From NCBI RefSeq assembly GCF_002967715.1, contig NZ_PUIA01000017.1, positions 1 to 64,000 of the forward strand: a DNA stretch of 64,000 nt, given 5' to 3'. The stretch comes from Blastopirellula marina. GTDB taxonomy: Bacteria > Planctomycetota > Planctomycetia > Pirellulales > Pirellulaceae. Within the stretch, counting starts at the first letter, position 1. Each line of letters begins with the position of its first letter. The notes beneath the pieces were generated by a model. That model was not told the DNA's origin. It ran no database searches and saw only the letters and a list, made by a program, of their open reading frames with translations. A program made the position numbers and the translations under genes. Positions 44,535 through 52,691 of the stretch are shown here, piece by piece.

Positions 44535-45076
44535 GCGGGATTTTCCGGGGCAACAATTTTCAAAAGAAAAGAAAAGTTGCCGCTAGGAAAATCAATTCTT
44601 ATGCGTCTGTCAACTAGACGCAGCCATAAGTACCGCTTGAAAAGGGGGTGAAGAGCTGCAATTCGAGAACGATCCGGGGAAAGCGTGTGGCTTTGGTGTC
44701 CTTTCCCGATACGATCCGAGAGCAGCTAGTTCCGCTCCAAGGTCACTTGACCAATCATGGCCCAGGTCGCCAAAAATGCGACGCCCAACCAAGCGTGGAG
44801 TAATTCGACAGGCATATGCTACGGTCCCAACTTCGTGGTTTCGCTTTGCCCATCCATGAGTCACTTCACCCATCCGTGGCTAGTAACAGTTATCGGATAG
44901 CACTCGCCTACTTTTTCTAGAATTCGCCCCGCCTCGGATTTAATGGATTAAACGTTACCTACGCCCCCGCTATCCCTGGCAATAGACGCGCCACGGCTTG
45001 CCTGTCCTGTAGCAGGTTGTATCGAATGTAGCGACTTCGTCAGATTTACGTCGCTCATACGGGGGAGACGCTCAGG
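44535..45076. other. 542-bp intergenic region, no gene seen
   Basis: It lies between the fhcC stop and the DUF4212 start, both on the minus strand. An open frame of 87 codons (44610-44873, minus) has no ribosome site and a composition unlike its neighbours. A weak stem AGCGAC / GTCGCT with a 14-base loop near 45030 could end the fhcC transcript. The symporter promoter is expected near 44535-44640; I see no clear consensus. Confidence 0.4.
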
Positions 45077-45892
45077 CTACGCCGGCAAAAGAATCTCGCC
45101 TCGACCCATTTGCACCAGGTCGCCGTGGTAAAGATCGTAGTCCCGCAAAGAAATCAGTCGAGCGGCTTCCGGTACTTCCTGCCGAGAGAAGTCTTTGGCC
45201 AGCAACGACATCATGGCAGGCTTATATCGACAGGCATGCGCGAAGCCTGCCATCAAATCGCTCGGTCGATTACCACACAGAATGATCGTCCCGCGCCGCA
45301 TCATCAGCCCCGGGCTTGCTCCTGCCTTGCCGCCGACAAAGATCGTTCCGGCCAGCATCTCGTACCCAACGTAGTCACCGCAATCGTTGGTTATGGCGAT
45401 CGTCCCGCGGCGCATCCGGTGCCCTACTTCGTTTCCGGCCGAACCAAGAATAAAGACGTTGCCGCCTGCCATCCCTCGATTCTCACCAGGCAACGGCGCA
45501 CCGACGCGATCTCCCACGTTGCCCAAGACCTTGAGGAATCCCCCTTTCATTCCTTCGGCCAGGTTATTCCCGACATGGCCGTGAATGTAGAGCGAACCAT
45601 CTTGCATCTCTTGTCCGACATGATGACCAACAGAGCCTTGGACGAACAGCGTTCCGCCATCCAGCCCGGCACCAATGTTGTCGACATTCGAGAGGTCACC
45701 AATGATCCGCAGCGTATCTTCGCGCCGCGTTTCCATTTCGACGGTGAAGAATTCTCCCAACTCGACGCGCCGGTTGCCTTCCCAGACCGTCACCTTCGCA
45801 GCCTCTTCCAGCGACATCGGCAACATGCGCGAAGGCAATACGCCTCGTAGATCGAGGCCAACCGTGATATCGTGACGTAAGCGAAGTCTCAT
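45077..45892 (-). CDS. fhcC: Formylmethanofuran dehydrogenase / formyltransferase-hydrolase complex subunit C
   Basis: 271 residues. The core is a repeated right-handed beta helix of GxxGxxG turns (NIGAGLDGGTLFVQGSVG, GNNLAEGMKGGFLKVLGNVG, GNEVGHRMRRGTIAIT), as in FmdC/FhcC and the C-terminal domain of glutamate synthase. In methylotrophs and Planctomycetes, FhcC is a structural subunit of the complex that turns formyl-tetrahydromethanopterin into formate. No fhcA, B or D gene is in the window, so the genes of this complex are dispersed. It is divergent from mobA, 68 bases apart, which may matter because the FhcB-type partner belongs to the molybdopterin-enzyme family. Confidence 0.93.
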   Translation of the reverse strand: MRLRLRHDITVGLDLRGVLPSRMLPMSLEEAAKVTVWEGNRRVELGEFFTVEMETRREDTLRIIGDLSNVDNIGAGLDGGTLFVQGSVGHHVGQEMQDGSLYIHGHVGNNLAEGMKGGFLKVLGNVGDRVGAPLPGENRGMAGGNVFILGSAGNEVGHRMRRGTIAITNDCGDYVGYEMLAGTIFVGGKAGASPGLMMRRGTIILCGNRPSDLMAGFAHACRYKPAMMSLLAKDFSRQEVPEAARLISLRDYDLYHGDLVQMGRGEILLPA

Positions 45893-45960
45893 GAAACCAT
45901 TGCTTCAATGCTGGGCGACAAAACACTTCTTTTAATATACCCAACACCAAGCCACCCGAC

Positions 45961-46596
45961 ATGACCACCCTGCCCCGTTCTCAGCGAGCCGCTTTAATCG
46001 TCTGTGGCGGTGAAAGCCGCCGCATGGGGCAATCCAAACCGCACCTCCCGTTCGGCAACGAAACGATGCTCGAGCGTGTCGTGCGAATTGTTTCCCCGCT
46101 GGTGGAAGAGGTGATCCTGCTGACGAGCAAGTTCCAGGAACTTCCCCTGCTTCCCTTCGACTATATCGAGTTGCCGGATCGCGTCGAACAACAAGGTCCG
46201 GCGGCAGCGATTTATGAAGGACTTAAGTACGTGACTGGCTGGTCGGAAGCGGCAATCGTACTGGGATGTGACTTGCCGCTGGTAACTCCAGCGTCGATCG
46301 AATACCTCTTCCAGCAGCTATCGTCTCACGATGCGGCCATTCCACGTTGCGACGCAATGCCTCAACCATTGGCTGCCGTCTATGCGAACCGTTCGCTGGA
46401 AACCTTCGAGAAAGTTCTCTTCTCTGGTAACCATCGACTACTGTCCTGCATCGAACCGCTGGACACCCAGTGGATCGATGCAGGCGAGCTTCACAGCATT
46501 GATCCCAACCTGGGATTATTAAGAAACATCAACACGCCGGAAGCCTATCGTGAAGCGCTACAAATCGCCGGCCTGACTCATCCACTGGAAGACTAA
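45961..46596 (+). CDS. mobA: Molybdenum cofactor guanylyltransferase
   Basis: 211 residues with a nucleotidyltransferase fold. The N-terminal LIVCGGESRRMGQSKPHLPF is the GTP-binding loop (family pattern LAGGxSRRMGxxK), and VLGCDLPLVTPASIEYL carries the metal-binding Asp. MobA attaches GMP to molybdopterin, producing the guanine dinucleotide cofactor used by DMSO-reductase-family enzymes. The C-terminal DAGELHSIDPNLGLLRNINTPE is the usual ending (NINTPED motif). It shares a short divergent promoter region with fhcC. The next gene (DinB family) starts 22 bases after the stop and may be co-transcribed. Confidence 0.9.
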   Translation: MTTLPRSQRAALIVCGGESRRMGQSKPHLPFGNETMLERVVRIVSPLVEEVILLTSKFQELPLLPFDYIELPDRVEQQGPAAAIYEGLKYVTGWSEAAIVLGCDLPLVTPASIEYLFQQLSSHDAAIPRCDAMPQPLAAVYANRSLETFEKVLFSGNHRLLSCIEPLDTQWIDAGELHSIDPNLGLLRNINTPEAYREALQIAGLTHPLED

Positions 46597-46618
46597 CTCC
46601 GATTCGGGAATAGATTGC

Positions 46619-47128
46619 ATGGCTGACGCAGCTCAATGGGAATTGACCAAACAACGAATTGCCTTCACCGATACGATGTTCCGTGAGTTCATCGACAACC
46701 TGGAACCAGAACTCTGGTTTCGCATGCCAGAAGAAGGAGTCACGCATATCGCCTGGCAGGTCGGTCACATCACGATTGCCAACTACGGACTGGGGATGAT
46801 GCGAATTCGCGGCAAACGCGCCGAAGATGCAGGCCTGATCCCCGAGAGCTACTCAGCGAATTTTGGCCGCGGCAGCGTCCCCTCATCGGATCAATCGATC
46901 TACCCTTCGCCTGAACGTTTCGTAGAAATCTACAAGCGGGTAAACGATCAACTGCTCGAGGAAATAGAAACCTACACGCTCGAGCAGCTCGACGAACCGA
47001 GCCTGCCGGAACACCCGCTTTTCAAAACCAAGTTCGACACGCTAGTATTCCTTCCCTATCACGCGATGATGCACCTGGGGCAGATGGGCCTCCTACGCCG
47101 CCTCGCCGGCAAGGCCCCGCTTCGCTAA
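46619..47128 (+). CDS. DinB-family protein (metal-dependent four-helix bundle)
   Basis: 169 residues. Four helices with the family's three-histidine metal site: His in VTHIAWQVGHITI (first two) and in PYHAMMHLGQMGLLRR near the C terminus. DinB-like/YfiT-like proteins include thiol-dependent transferases such as bacillithiol S-transferase; most bacterial copies have no known substrate. It starts 22 bases after mobA. The in-frame ATG at 46619 is preceded by GGGAATAG, a weak ribosome site. Confidence 0.88.
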   Translation: MADAAQWELTKQRIAFTDTMFREFIDNLEPELWFRMPEEGVTHIAWQVGHITIANYGLGMMRIRGKRAEDAGLIPESYSANFGRGSVPSSDQSIYPSPERFVEIYKRVNDQLLEEIETYTLEQLDEPSLPEHPLFKTKFDTLVFLPYHAMMHLGQMGLLRRLAGKAPLR

Positions 47129-47292
47129 GAAAGAGCCAGCCAGGGTAAAAGAGAAAACGAGCCGCAGGGCTAAGCCAATGCCCCTGCCCCCCGCCACGAA
47201 CGAATTCCAGCCAATAGGCCAAGCCAAGAAGCAACAAAAGGACTCGCGTCATATCGACGTAAGTCCTTATGTGCTCGAATATTGCCTTTGAG

Positions 47293-47375
47293 CGGAGGAC
47301 AAGGGATTCGAACCCTCAACCGGTTACCCGGCACTTGATTTCGAGTCAAGCTGCTAGCCAGTTCGCGTATCCTCC
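47293..47375 (-). tRNA. tRNA-Ser (anticodon CGA)
   Basis: Read on the minus strand, an 83-base cloverleaf. It has acceptor GGAGGAT / GTCCTCC (one T-G pair), discriminator G, and anticodon stem CTTGA / TCAAG around loop CTCGAAA (anticodon CGA, reading UCG). The long variable arm CCGG-GTAA-CCGG is typical of class II serine tRNAs, and the T arm is GAGGG TTCGAAT CCCTT. CCA is not encoded. The gene stands alone between the DinB and pyruvate-kinase-like genes. Confidence 0.97.
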
Positions 47376-47590
47376 TGGCTTTGGAACTAATCAGTTTACC
47401 GACTCTTGCGTTTCTATCAACCCGGCCTGAAATCGTTCCTGGAACAAAACTTGGGACCGATTCTGTCTGGGCAAGGTTCGCGTTAGGGCGTTGCTGTGGG
47501 GGTTTGATCGCTGGTGTTTTTGGGTGAACTTCTCTAGAAATTGATAATTCCCTTAACTTCACCACATTAGGATGACTCTTCAAACAGTTT

Positions 47591-47611
47591 CCAGGGTGCT
47601 ATCTGCCCTGG
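47591..47611 (+). promoter_or_regulatory. Short leader hairpin before the pyruvate-kinase-like gene
   Basis: CCAGGG (47591-47596) and CCCTGG (47606-47611) form a perfect 6-bp stem with a nine-base loop, 32 bases before ATG 47644. It could be an operator or a leader hairpin; the evidence is only the symmetry. Confidence 0.25.
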
Positions 47612-47643
47612 TCTTGTGAAAAGCCGTAGGCACGGGGGAGTTG

Positions 47644-49503
47644 ATGGATCATTCGAGCGCGCAACTATTCGACACTCTCATCGATTCCCTGCTTCAGCTT
47701 CGCGAGGGAGCCCTCAAGCTGGAAGAGCATTTCTCGGCTTCGCTGGCAAAGATTCCGGATTCGCAGCGTCAGTGTGGTCGAAACCTGGTGCACTATCTTA
47801 GCGTTCGTCAGCATGACATCCGGGAATTGCAGTATCAGTTGCATGCCCTGGGCCTCAGTTCACTAGGACGCATGGAGGCCTATGTACTGCCTACCATCGA
47901 TGCCGTCCTTACGGCCCTTCATCGATTAGCGGATCGGCAGCCCCCGGCAATCGATCTTCAGAATTCCTCCGAGGGTTTCCGCGCCGGCCGCGCTCATCTC
48001 GATCAAAATACCAATACTTTGTTTGGTGAACCTGGTAGCTCGCGACAGCAGCGTATCATGGTCACAATTCCGAGCGAAGGCGCGCAGAAATATGAGTTGA
48101 TCTTGGAACTATTGCAGGCCGGAATGGATGTCATGCGTATCAATTGTTCCAAGGATGACCAAACGATCTGGGCGCAGATGATCGATCACCTTCGGCGTGC
48201 CGAGCAGGAAACTGGTCGAAAGTGCAAGGTCCAAATGGATCTCGCTGGTCCGAATCCGCGAACCGGACGACTTGAATCCAGGCCTGGGGTTTTGCACTGG
48301 CGTCCTCGTCTGAAAAGTAACGGGAAGATTCGATCCAACGCGCAGGTTTGGATTTCGTCTTTGGATGCAAAGCACAATTCCGCCGACGAAGTATTACCGA
48401 TACCAGAGGATGCCCTCCGCAACATTCAACAGCACGACATTTTACTGGTCACGGATACCCGCGGTCGGCAACAATCGCTGCTCGTGACTTCCGTAGAAGA
48501 AAGTGGCTGTTGGGCCGAAGGGGCTGACGAAGTCTTTGTCGAACCCAATGCTCATTTTTGTGTTCTGCGAAATAACGAGCAGGTGCTGGAAGGACACATC
48601 GCCAACTCCTTTGCCAAGCAAACCGAGCATGAATATACCGTTCGTATAGGCGATCTGATCACATTGACTCACGGCAATATTCCAGGTCATCCTCCCAGGA
48701 AAAATGCCGACGGTGAAGTCCTCGAGCCTGCGAGTATCGGCTGCAACTTGCCCGAGATCTACCAGGATGTTCGACCTGGCGATCGCTTCTTCTACGACGA
48801 CGGCGAAATGGGAGCCGTGGTTCGCGAAGCATCGGCAGAGAGAGTTGTCATCGAAGTGACTCAGACGCGTAAGGACGCAGTGAAAATCCGGAGTGACAAA
48901 GGCATTAACTTCCCCGATACCCACTTCAATTTGCCTGCGTTAACTCAGAAGGATCGAGCGGACCTCGACTTTGTTGTCAGCCATGCTGATATACTTGCTT
49001 ATTCGTTCGTTCGACATGTCCACGACGTAGAAGATCTGATCGACGAACTGAATGCTCGGGACGCCGATACGCTGGGAATCATTCTAAAAATCGAGACCCA
49101 ACAGGCATTTGCCAACCTTCCAGAACTTCTACTAGCGGCACTCAGACATCCGCCGATTGGCGTGATGGTAGCCCGTGGAGACATGGGTGTTGAAATCGGT
49201 TTCAATCGCATGTCCGAAGTTCAGGAAGAGATCCTCTGGCTCAGCGAAGCGGCTCACGTACCGGTGATTTGGGCGACCCAGGTTCTGGAAAGCCTTGCGA
49301 AAAAAGGGCTCCCTACTCGGGCCGAAGTCACCGACGCAGCCATGAGTGGTCGTGCTGAATGTGTCATGCTGAACAAAGGAGAGCATATCGTTGAAACCGT
49401 CCGATTTCTCTCCGAGATCCTGGAACGAATGCAAGCTCATCAACACAAGAAGCTGGCGACGCTGCGAAAGCTAAGCTTGTCGAATATCTGTTCAGCGTCG
49501 TAA
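47644..49503 (+). CDS. Pyruvate-kinase-like protein, atypical
   Basis: 619 residues. Residues 1-130 are helical and unrelated to pyruvate kinase. The TIM-barrel part follows with recognisable pyruvate kinase landmarks: AGMDVMRINCSKDD (family RxNFSHG), VQMDLAGPNPRTG (family LDTKGPEIRTG), GIILKIETQ with the catalytic Lys and Glu, MVARGDMGVEIG and TRAEVTDAAMSGRAECVMLNKG. The usual His after RINxS is Lys and the KGPE stretch reads AGPN, so substrate or cation handling is altered. The B-domain region (about 215-400) is enlarged, and the C-terminal allosteric domain is absent because the chain ends just after the barrel. It may use another phosphoenolpyruvate- or enolate-type substrate. ATG 47644 follows GGGGGAG closely; a TTG lies directly before it. 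Confidence 0.78.
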   Translation: MDHSSAQLFDTLIDSLLQLREGALKLEEHFSASLAKIPDSQRQCGRNLVHYLSVRQHDIRELQYQLHALGLSSLGRMEAYVLPTIDAVLTALHRLADRQPPAIDLQNSSEGFRAGRAHLDQNTNTLFGEPGSSRQQRIMVTIPSEGAQKYELILELLQAGMDVMRINCSKDDQTIWAQMIDHLRRAEQETGRKCKVQMDLAGPNPRTGRLESRPGVLHWRPRLKSNGKIRSNAQVWISSLDAKHNSADEVLPIPEDALRNIQQHDILLVTDTRGRQQSLLVTSVEESGCWAEGADEVFVEPNAHFCVLRNNEQVLEGHIANSFAKQTEHEYTVRIGDLITLTHGNIPGHPPRKNADGEVLEPASIGCNLPEIYQDVRPGDRFFYDDGEMGAVVREASAERVVIEVTQTRKDAVKIRSDKGINFPDTHFNLPALTQKDRADLDFVVSHADILAYSFVRHVHDVEDLIDELNARDADTLGIILKIETQQAFANLPELLLAALRHPPIGVMVARGDMGVEIGFNRMSEVQEEILWLSEAAHVPVIWATQVLESLAKKGLPTRAEVTDAAMSGRAECVMLNKGEHIVETVRFLSEILERMQAHQHKKLATLRKLSLSNICSAS

Positions 49504-49517
49504 CTGACCTGGTGTAA

Positions 49518-49535
49518 CGACTTCTTTCGGAGTCG
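49518..49535 (+). terminator. Small stem-loop after the pyruvate-kinase-like gene
   Basis: CGACTTC and GGAGTCG (49518-49524, 49529-49535) form a 7-bp stem with one T-G pair and a TTTC loop. It lies 15 bases past the stop, between convergent genes, with no T tract. Confidence 0.35.
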
Positions 49536-49655
49536 CAAAGGCATCCCTGTCAGGCGAAGTACTCTACGGGTATTGGATTCGGTAGCAAATGGGCCTTAGA
49601 CCGGCTCCATTCGATCGGTAGCGTTCTGGCTGGCCGCGACTCTCATGAAAACGCT

Positions 49656-50705
49656 CTAGCCACCGCTGGCCGTTGTGAAATAGTACCGCGTCAGGTGGAA
49701 GAAGACCGGAGCGGCAAAGCAAATGGCGTCGATACGGTCTAAAACGCCAGCATGCCCTTCCACCAGCGTGCCATAGTCCTGCACGCCGCGGTCGCGTTTG
49801 ATGGCGCTCATGGCCATGCTACCGGCGGCCCCCATCACGGCAATCACAATCGACATGACAGCACTTTGCCAAGGATTGAACGGCGTTGCCCCGGTCAGGC
49901 TCAGCATCGCCCCAACCACAGCGGTCACACCAGTGCCGGCAAAAAAGCCTTCCCAGGTTCGGCTGGCGTTGATATTCGGGGCGATCACATTCTTGCCCAG
50001 TAATCGACTACAGACAAAGTGCAGCAGATCACTCAACTGGGCGACTAGCAGGAAGTAGAAGAGCAATCCAGCCGTGCTCTTGGTCGAGTACTCCGGGTCG
50101 GTCCAGTCGGTCAGGTACAACAGCGCCGGAGCATAGCTGAGCGAATAGACGCAGATGTAAAGCCCGGCTTGAATCTTGGCGATGCGTTCCAAAAAGCGTT
50201 TGTAGTCGCCAGCCACGGCGATACGTGCGGCGATGAACAGGAAGCCGTACACCGGAATCAAGATACTGAATAGCTCGTACTGCGATTGGCCCATCGCTAC
50301 CAGCACATACTGCGCTGGCGTCAAAATAAAGAAGACCCAGAACAGCGTTCGGTGGTCCCCCAGCCGGGTCGGCGTTAACGTGATGAACTCGCGGAGAGCC
50401 CAGAACGAGATCAAGAAGAACAAGATCACTGTGGCCACAGGCGAGGGAATCGTAAACGTAACGGCCAGGATCGCCGTCATCAGCCACCAGGCACGCACGC
50501 GGCGAATGAATGCTTGGACGATGGCCGGGTTCACGCTCGAATCTGGCTGACGCCGCAGGATCTGCCCTGCCCCGGTCGCGATCAACAGGCAACTGATCAC
50601 TACCCCCAGCAAGATGCCGGTCGCACCATCCAGCAAAAACGCCGTTTGTTGAGCCAACAACGGTGCCGTGAGAATCGTGCTAAGGGATACGTGCAGCAAG
50701 TCCAT
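49656..50705 (-). CDS. cdsA: Phosphatidate cytidylyltransferase (CDP-diglyceride synthase)
   Basis: 349 residues, about eight or nine membrane spans. Near the C terminus is the CdsA signature region: ASRTWEGFFAGTG, then MSAIKRDRGVQDYGTLVEGH and AGVLDRIDAI. The signature is slightly changed: the usual KD is QD (GVQDYG) and HGG is HAG, but the final DRxD metal site is intact. The enzyme makes CDP-diacylglycerol from phosphatidate and CTP in the inner membrane. It is encoded 15 bases after plsC, which makes its substrate, so the two form a phospholipid-synthesis operon. Confidence 0.9.
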   Translation of the reverse strand: MDLLHVSLSTILTAPLLAQQTAFLLDGATGILLGVVISCLLIATGAGQILRRQPDSSVNPAIVQAFIRRVRAWWLMTAILAVTFTIPSPVATVILFFLISFWALREFITLTPTRLGDHRTLFWVFFILTPAQYVLVAMGQSQYELFSILIPVYGFLFIAARIAVAGDYKRFLERIAKIQAGLYICVYSLSYAPALLYLTDWTDPEYSTKSTAGLLFYFLLVAQLSDLLHFVCSRLLGKNVIAPNINASRTWEGFFAGTGVTAVVGAMLSLTGATPFNPWQSAVMSIVIAVMGAAGSMAMSAIKRDRGVQDYGTLVEGHAGVLDRIDAICFAAPVFFHLTRYYFTTASGG

Positions 50706-50720
50706 GATGTCAATTCAGCG

Positions 50721-51389
50721 TCAGACGTCTCGCAACCGGGAAACCGCTTCCCGAGCGCGGACGAGAAACTCGGTCTTCGGTTCACCGTTTTCCAGCCAAA
50801 TAGGCGGTCCGAAAATCACACGGCTCAACAGTGGAACCGGTAGGTATTCACCCTTAGGCAAGATGCGAGTCATATTGTCGACATACACCGGCACCAATTC
50901 CAGGTCAGGTCGCTTCTTTGCCAGGTAAAAAAGACCACTTTTGAATTCGCGGAGGTTTGTTCCATCGTTTCGGCTTCCCTCGGGGAAAATGATCGCCGAA
51001 TACTTGTCGCCAATCTCCTTGAGCATCGACTCCACCGGGCTACGGTGAACTTTGATGTTCTCGCGATCAATCAGCATAGCATTCAACGAACGTGCCAAAT
51101 AACGGCGGAACCAGCCTCGGTCCCAATAGTCCTTCGCCGCGACTGGCTTGGTCAGCTCGCGGCAATGCTTGGGAAGCGATGCCCAGATGATCACCGCGTC
51201 GATGTGGCTGGTGTGGTTGGCAAAATAGATCCGTTGGCACGTGTCGGGATGGCAATCCACCCAGCGAACACTGCTTCCGGCGACTACTTTCGCCAGACCA
51301 GCCAAGAACGGACCCGTGAAGTTGAATTTCACTTGCTCTAAAACCTTGCCCCAGCACGACACGAACGGAATCCAATCATCGTATCGCAC
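50721..51389 (-). CDS. plsC: 1-acyl-sn-glycerol-3-phosphate acyltransferase family protein
   Basis: 222 residues. The acyltransferase motifs are NHTSHIDAVIIW (NHxxxxD, catalytic His and Asp), the FPEGSRNDGTNL block (substrate binding) and VPVYVDNMTRI. It would acylate lysophosphatidate, or a related lysolipid, to phosphatidate at the membrane. Its gene precedes cdsA by 15 bases, so phosphatidate made here can be turned directly into CDP-diacylglycerol. The first 40 residues include a hydrophobic, possibly membrane-associated stretch. ATG 51389 is the likely start. Confidence 0.9.
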   Translation of the reverse strand: MRYDDWIPFVSCWGKVLEQVKFNFTGPFLAGLAKVVAGSSVRWVDCHPDTCQRIYFANHTSHIDAVIIWASLPKHCRELTKPVAAKDYWDRGWFRRYLARSLNAMLIDRENIKVHRSPVESMLKEIGDKYSAIIFPEGSRNDGTNLREFKSGLFYLAKKRPDLELVPVYVDNMTRILPKGEYLPVPLLSRVIFGPPIWLENGEPKTEFLVRAREAVSRLRDV

Positions 51390-51444
51390 AAGCGCCAGGA
51401 AGACTAGCGGCCATTATGCACGAAACTCTTGTGCTGACTGCACT

Positions 51445-52674
51445 TTACGATGCTTTTGCGTCCGTTGTATGGGGAACCAGCACCGGGCTGGAAACCGGCT
51501 GACGGGCCGCATGCAGGGCCGCTTGAACCTTCTGCCGGTAGACACCGCAGATCAAGTCCTGATAGCCAGAGACCATTGCGTCGAGCGAACCGTATCGCAA
51601 CACCTTTTCCCGGGCAGCTTTGCCCATTTCGGCTCGCTTGGCGGCATCTCCCATCAGCGTCACCATGGCAGTGGCCGTTTCTTCCAGGCTGCTGGCCGTT
51701 ACCAATAGTCCATTCACGCCGTCGTCCACGGCATCGGGAATGCTCCCCACGCGGGGGGCGATCACCGGCAGTTGCGTCGACATCGCCTCGAGGATCGAAA
51801 CCGGGCTGGCTTCGTTTTTGGAAGTCAGCGCGAAGCAGTCCATCGCCGAAAGAAGCTCAGGAATATCGCTACGGCTACCGGTCATGGTGACGTGTTTCTG
51901 CAATCCCAGTTCGTCACGCAGCGCCTCGATCGCAGGCCGCTCGGGGCCATCTCCCACGATCACGAAGTGCGCGTTGGGTTCCTGTTGAACGACGCGGGCC
52001 GCTGCTTTCAAAAACAACGGATGATCTTTCTCCGGTCGTAGGGCCGCTACGATACCGCACACGGCTGTCTCGTCTGAGACGCCCCATTCGCGGCGAATGC
52101 GCTGGCGTGTCTGGTGATTGGCAACGAAGCGGTCAGTGTCGATGCCATTGGGAATGACGGTGACCTTCTGTTGTGGAAAACCTTCGACCTCGACCAGATG
52201 CTTGCCGTGCGGCGCAGCCACCCCAATGAAACGATCGGTGATCGAAGTCAACCTGCGGTTGAGCCAGTTGATTGAGTCAGGCCAGCCGGTCGAATGGATC
52301 GCCGAAGCGACGACCGGCACACCTGCCAGCCAGGCGCATAGGCGTCCCCAAAACATCTTGTCACCAGCACCCACGGTAACCACGGCATCGATCTCGCGCA
52401 TGGCAAAGAGCTCGGTCAACCGCGGAACGACACGCAGGTCATATTTGCAGCTGAGCATGTTGTGGAACGTGGGAACTTCCTTCTGCATCTCTTCTCCCAA
52501 CGGTCCCAGATCTTTCATGCAGCACAATTCGGGCGCAAACCGATGACGGTCCATGCGGCGAATCAGATTCACCAGCAATGTTTCAGCGCCGCCAACTGGC
52601 ATGCTCGTCACCAGGTACATCACACGCAAAGGGGCACGGCCATCAAGTGGTAGGTTTATTCGTCGTCGCATCAT
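51445..52674 (-). CDS. Glycosyltransferase family 4 (GT-B)
   Basis: 409 residues. The N-terminal Rossmann domain begins at RVMYLVTSMPVGGAETLLVN (donor-independent GGAE loop). The C-terminal domain has VIPNGIDTDRF, the nucleotide-sugar site FVIVGDGPERPAIE, and the retaining GT4 pattern NEASPVSILEAMSTQLPVIA with its ExxxxxxxE acid residues. It transfers a sugar from a nucleotide donor during polysaccharide assembly. It is the last gene of the leftward exopolysaccharide run; the flippase gene is 17 bases upstream. Confidence 0.92.
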   Translation of the reverse strand: MMRRRINLPLDGRAPLRVMYLVTSMPVGGAETLLVNLIRRMDRHRFAPELCCMKDLGPLGEEMQKEVPTFHNMLSCKYDLRVVPRLTELFAMREIDAVVTVGAGDKMFWGRLCAWLAGVPVVASAIHSTGWPDSINWLNRRLTSITDRFIGVAAPHGKHLVEVEGFPQQKVTVIPNGIDTDRFVANHQTRQRIRREWGVSDETAVCGIVAALRPEKDHPLFLKAAARVVQQEPNAHFVIVGDGPERPAIEALRDELGLQKHVTMTGSRSDIPELLSAMDCFALTSKNEASPVSILEAMSTQLPVIAPRVGSIPDAVDDGVNGLLVTASSLEETATAMVTLMGDAAKRAEMGKAAREKVLRYGSLDAMVSGYQDLICGVYRQKVQAALHAARQPVSSPVLVPHTTDAKAS

Positions 52675-52691
52675 CGGTTCTCATGGTCCTT

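Noticed and set aside
44610-44873. An 87-codon minus-strand ORF between the symporter operon and fhcC
   Set aside because: No ribosome site, no family resemblance, and the composition differs from neighbouring genes; probably chance.
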